From: an uncultured Opitutia bacterium
Lineage (GTDB): Bacteria; Verrucomicrobiota; Verrucomicrobiia; Opitutales; UBA953
Direction: 5' to 3'
Length of the DNA: 5,677 nucleotides
Assembly (NCBI GenBank): GCA_903895475.1
Contig: CAITUF010000170.1
Coordinates: 1 to 5,677 of the forward strand
Made by a program: the position numbers and the translations under genes. The notes below the pieces were generated by a model. That model worked only from the letters and a program-made list of their open reading frames with translations. It did no database searches and was not told where the DNA came from. Positions 4,679 to 5,677 of the stretch are shown piece after piece. Position 1 is the first letter of the stretch. Each line of letters begins with the position of its first letter.

Positions 4679-5590
4679 TCAAGGTACGTCCTTCAGCGCA
4701 GAGAGCGGTAACTTAAACAGGTCACCTTGCTCCGAACCGATGAGTAAGGTCTGTGCATCAAGCCACGCACAGCCTTCGACCTGCCAAGATAGCAACGGCG
4801 GCGAAAACGGCGCGACTTTCGCTGGACCCTGGAAGAAAGTTTCGCCGGTTGCCGGCAAGTCGAAGACCCAAGCCATACGATAGGTCAGCACGGCCAAGCG
4901 CTTACCATCAGGCGAGACGGAGGCGTCGGTGACCATGCCCTTAGCGTCAAAACGCGCGACCTTGGTCAGCACGGCTTGTTCGCCGACGGCCGGGAGCTCG
5001 GCGCGCCAAAGATCGGTCAGCGTATCCCGCCGATGCTTGGTGAGGAGGTAGAGTTTACCGCGGACGACGAAGATGGCCTCGCAGTCATGGGCAATCTCGG
5101 GGTCCGGATAGACGGTCTGATCCGGCCAGGAGAAGGTATACTTCTTAAAATCGCTAACTTCCTTCGCCCCGAGGGCGGGCTCCTTAAAAACGTAGAAGGC
5201 GAGCTCCTTGCGGCGCGAGAGGTTATTACCGACGTCGCCGAGAATGAGGTTCCCCTGCCCGTCCGCCGTCAGGGCTTCCCAGTCGGCATTTTTGAGGCCT
5301 TTCAGCGTGACGCCTAACCAAGGGCCAGTGGGGCCAATCACGGTCGAGCCATCGGCCCGCACAGGGACGATTTCCGGTTTATTGCCAGAATCAGAAAGGG
5401 TCCAAAAAAGGCCGGGGTGCAATGTGCTTGCCCAAAGCGCCGAGCATTCGGGGACTTGCTTGAGGTTCAATTTCGCCGAGACCTTCAGCTCGACCGCGGG
5501 CATGGCCGGGGGCGTGCGCTGCACGATCTCCAGTTCAGCGGCAAAGCCCACCGCCCAAACGGAGAGAAGGATGGCCCAACCTGATCGCAT
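4679..5590 (-). CDS. Secreted beta-propeller-type protein of unknown function
   Basis: The 303-residue protein starts with a signal peptide (MRSGWAILLSVWAVGFAA, cleavage near residue 17-18), so it is exported. The rest has the spaced motifs of a widespread family of bacterial secreted propeller proteins: ECSALWAS with LFWTLSDSGN (48-70), NADWEALTAD followed by ILGDVGNN (101-123), HDCEAIFVVRGKLYLLTK (168-185), VTDASVSPDGKRLAVLTY (220-237) and VEGCAWLDAQTLLIGSEQG (271-289). Each repeats the idea of an acidic residue and a small residue before a strand, as in propeller blades. No enzyme active site is evident; binding to a ligand or to the cell envelope is possible but unproven. The length is complete for the family. 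The start is fixed by the signal peptide, although the frame is also open upstream to the window edge. No Shine-Dalgarno motif. Confidence 0.85.
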   Translation of the reverse strand: MRSGWAILLSVWAVGFAAELEIVQRTPPAMPAVELKVSAKLNLKQVPECSALWASTLHPGLFWTLSDSGNKPEIVPVRADGSTVIGPTGPWLGVTLKGLKNADWEALTADGQGNLILGDVGNNLSRRKELAFYVFKEPALGAKEVSDFKKYTFSWPDQTVYPDPEIAHDCEAIFVVRGKLYLLTKHRRDTLTDLWRAELPAVGEQAVLTKVARFDAKGMVTDASVSPDGKRLAVLTYRMAWVFDLPATGETFFQGPAKVAPFSPPLLSWQVEGCAWLDAQTLLIGSEQGDLFKLPLSALKDVP

Positions 5591-5677
5591 AGGTAAAACT
5601 TGACGGGCGGACCGAGCAAAGGCAACCCGCGAGCCGTGAAGTTTGCAGTCGAAGCCCTCGGCGGAAGGTTCTAGATA
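5591..5677. other. Right-edge flank, no gene assigned
   Basis: These 87 bases are the upstream region of the secreted propeller-like gene. On the minus strand the frame of that gene stays open to the edge, but the added residues lie before a clear signal peptide and are probably untranslated. On the plus strand a short frame ends in TAG at 5671-5673; it starts just after a stop and is too short to support. I see no convincing promoter. Confidence 0.4.

Noticed and set aside
5599..5673. Short plus-strand frame from TTG at 5599 to TAG at 5673, ending AVEALGGRF
   Set aside because: Twenty-four codons directly after an in-frame stop, with no upstream signal and no known match; it overlaps the probable promoter region of the propeller-like gene.

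Overview
The window reads as ordinary, gene-dense bacterial chromosome with high GC in the genes. It holds two metabolic genes that can be named with confidence (hisI and a transketolase gene), a small glycine-rich RNA-binding protein with an unusually long leader, a secreted beta-propeller-type protein of unknown function, a small GYF_2-like protein, one unrecognised membrane-anchored protein, and a gene fragment at the left edge. The organism is probably Gram-negative: two proteins start with an export signal or membrane anchor. A single-RRM protein with a Gly/Arg tail, together with the lack of a clear Shine-Dalgarno sequence before any of the seven starts, suggests a group such as Verrucomicrobiota, Planctomycetota or Chlorobiota rather than a Gammaproteobacterium or Bacillota. 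My weak preference is Verrucomicrobiota (Opitutae-like), from the general feel of the proteins; nothing here proves it.

Layout, left to right. At 1-90 (minus) is the N-terminus of a gene that leaves the window. From 91 to 560 lies a 470-base non-coding stretch: an AT-rich island (206-264), a strong GC hairpin (266-297), then about 260 bases of structured leader before the RRM protein gene (561-911, plus), which ends in a clear intrinsic terminator (939-967). An unrecognised membrane-anchored protein (1034-1759, plus) meets hisI (1761-2168, minus) tail to tail with a single base between the stop codons. hisI and the transketolase gene (2245-4239, plus) diverge from a 76-base gap. The transketolase gene ends in a hairpin terminator (4265-4302). 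On the minus strand, the secreted propeller-like gene (4679-5590) is followed 103 bases later by the small GYF_2-like gene (4345-4575).

How the genes may work together. Transketolase makes ribose 5-phosphate and erythrose 4-phosphate in the non-oxidative pentose phosphate pathway. Ribose 5-phosphate leads through PRPP to histidine, where HisI carries out the third step, so the divergent pair is metabolically coherent, although co-regulation is only an inference. The RRM gene appears to be a separate, probably well-expressed transcription unit, possibly controlled through its leader. The minus-strand pair may be one transcript.

I found no mobile element, CRISPR array, tRNA, rRNA or defence system. 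The points most worth a second look are the structured leader before the RRM gene, the possible antisense terminator at its upstream end, and the replaced metal-site aspartates in HisI.
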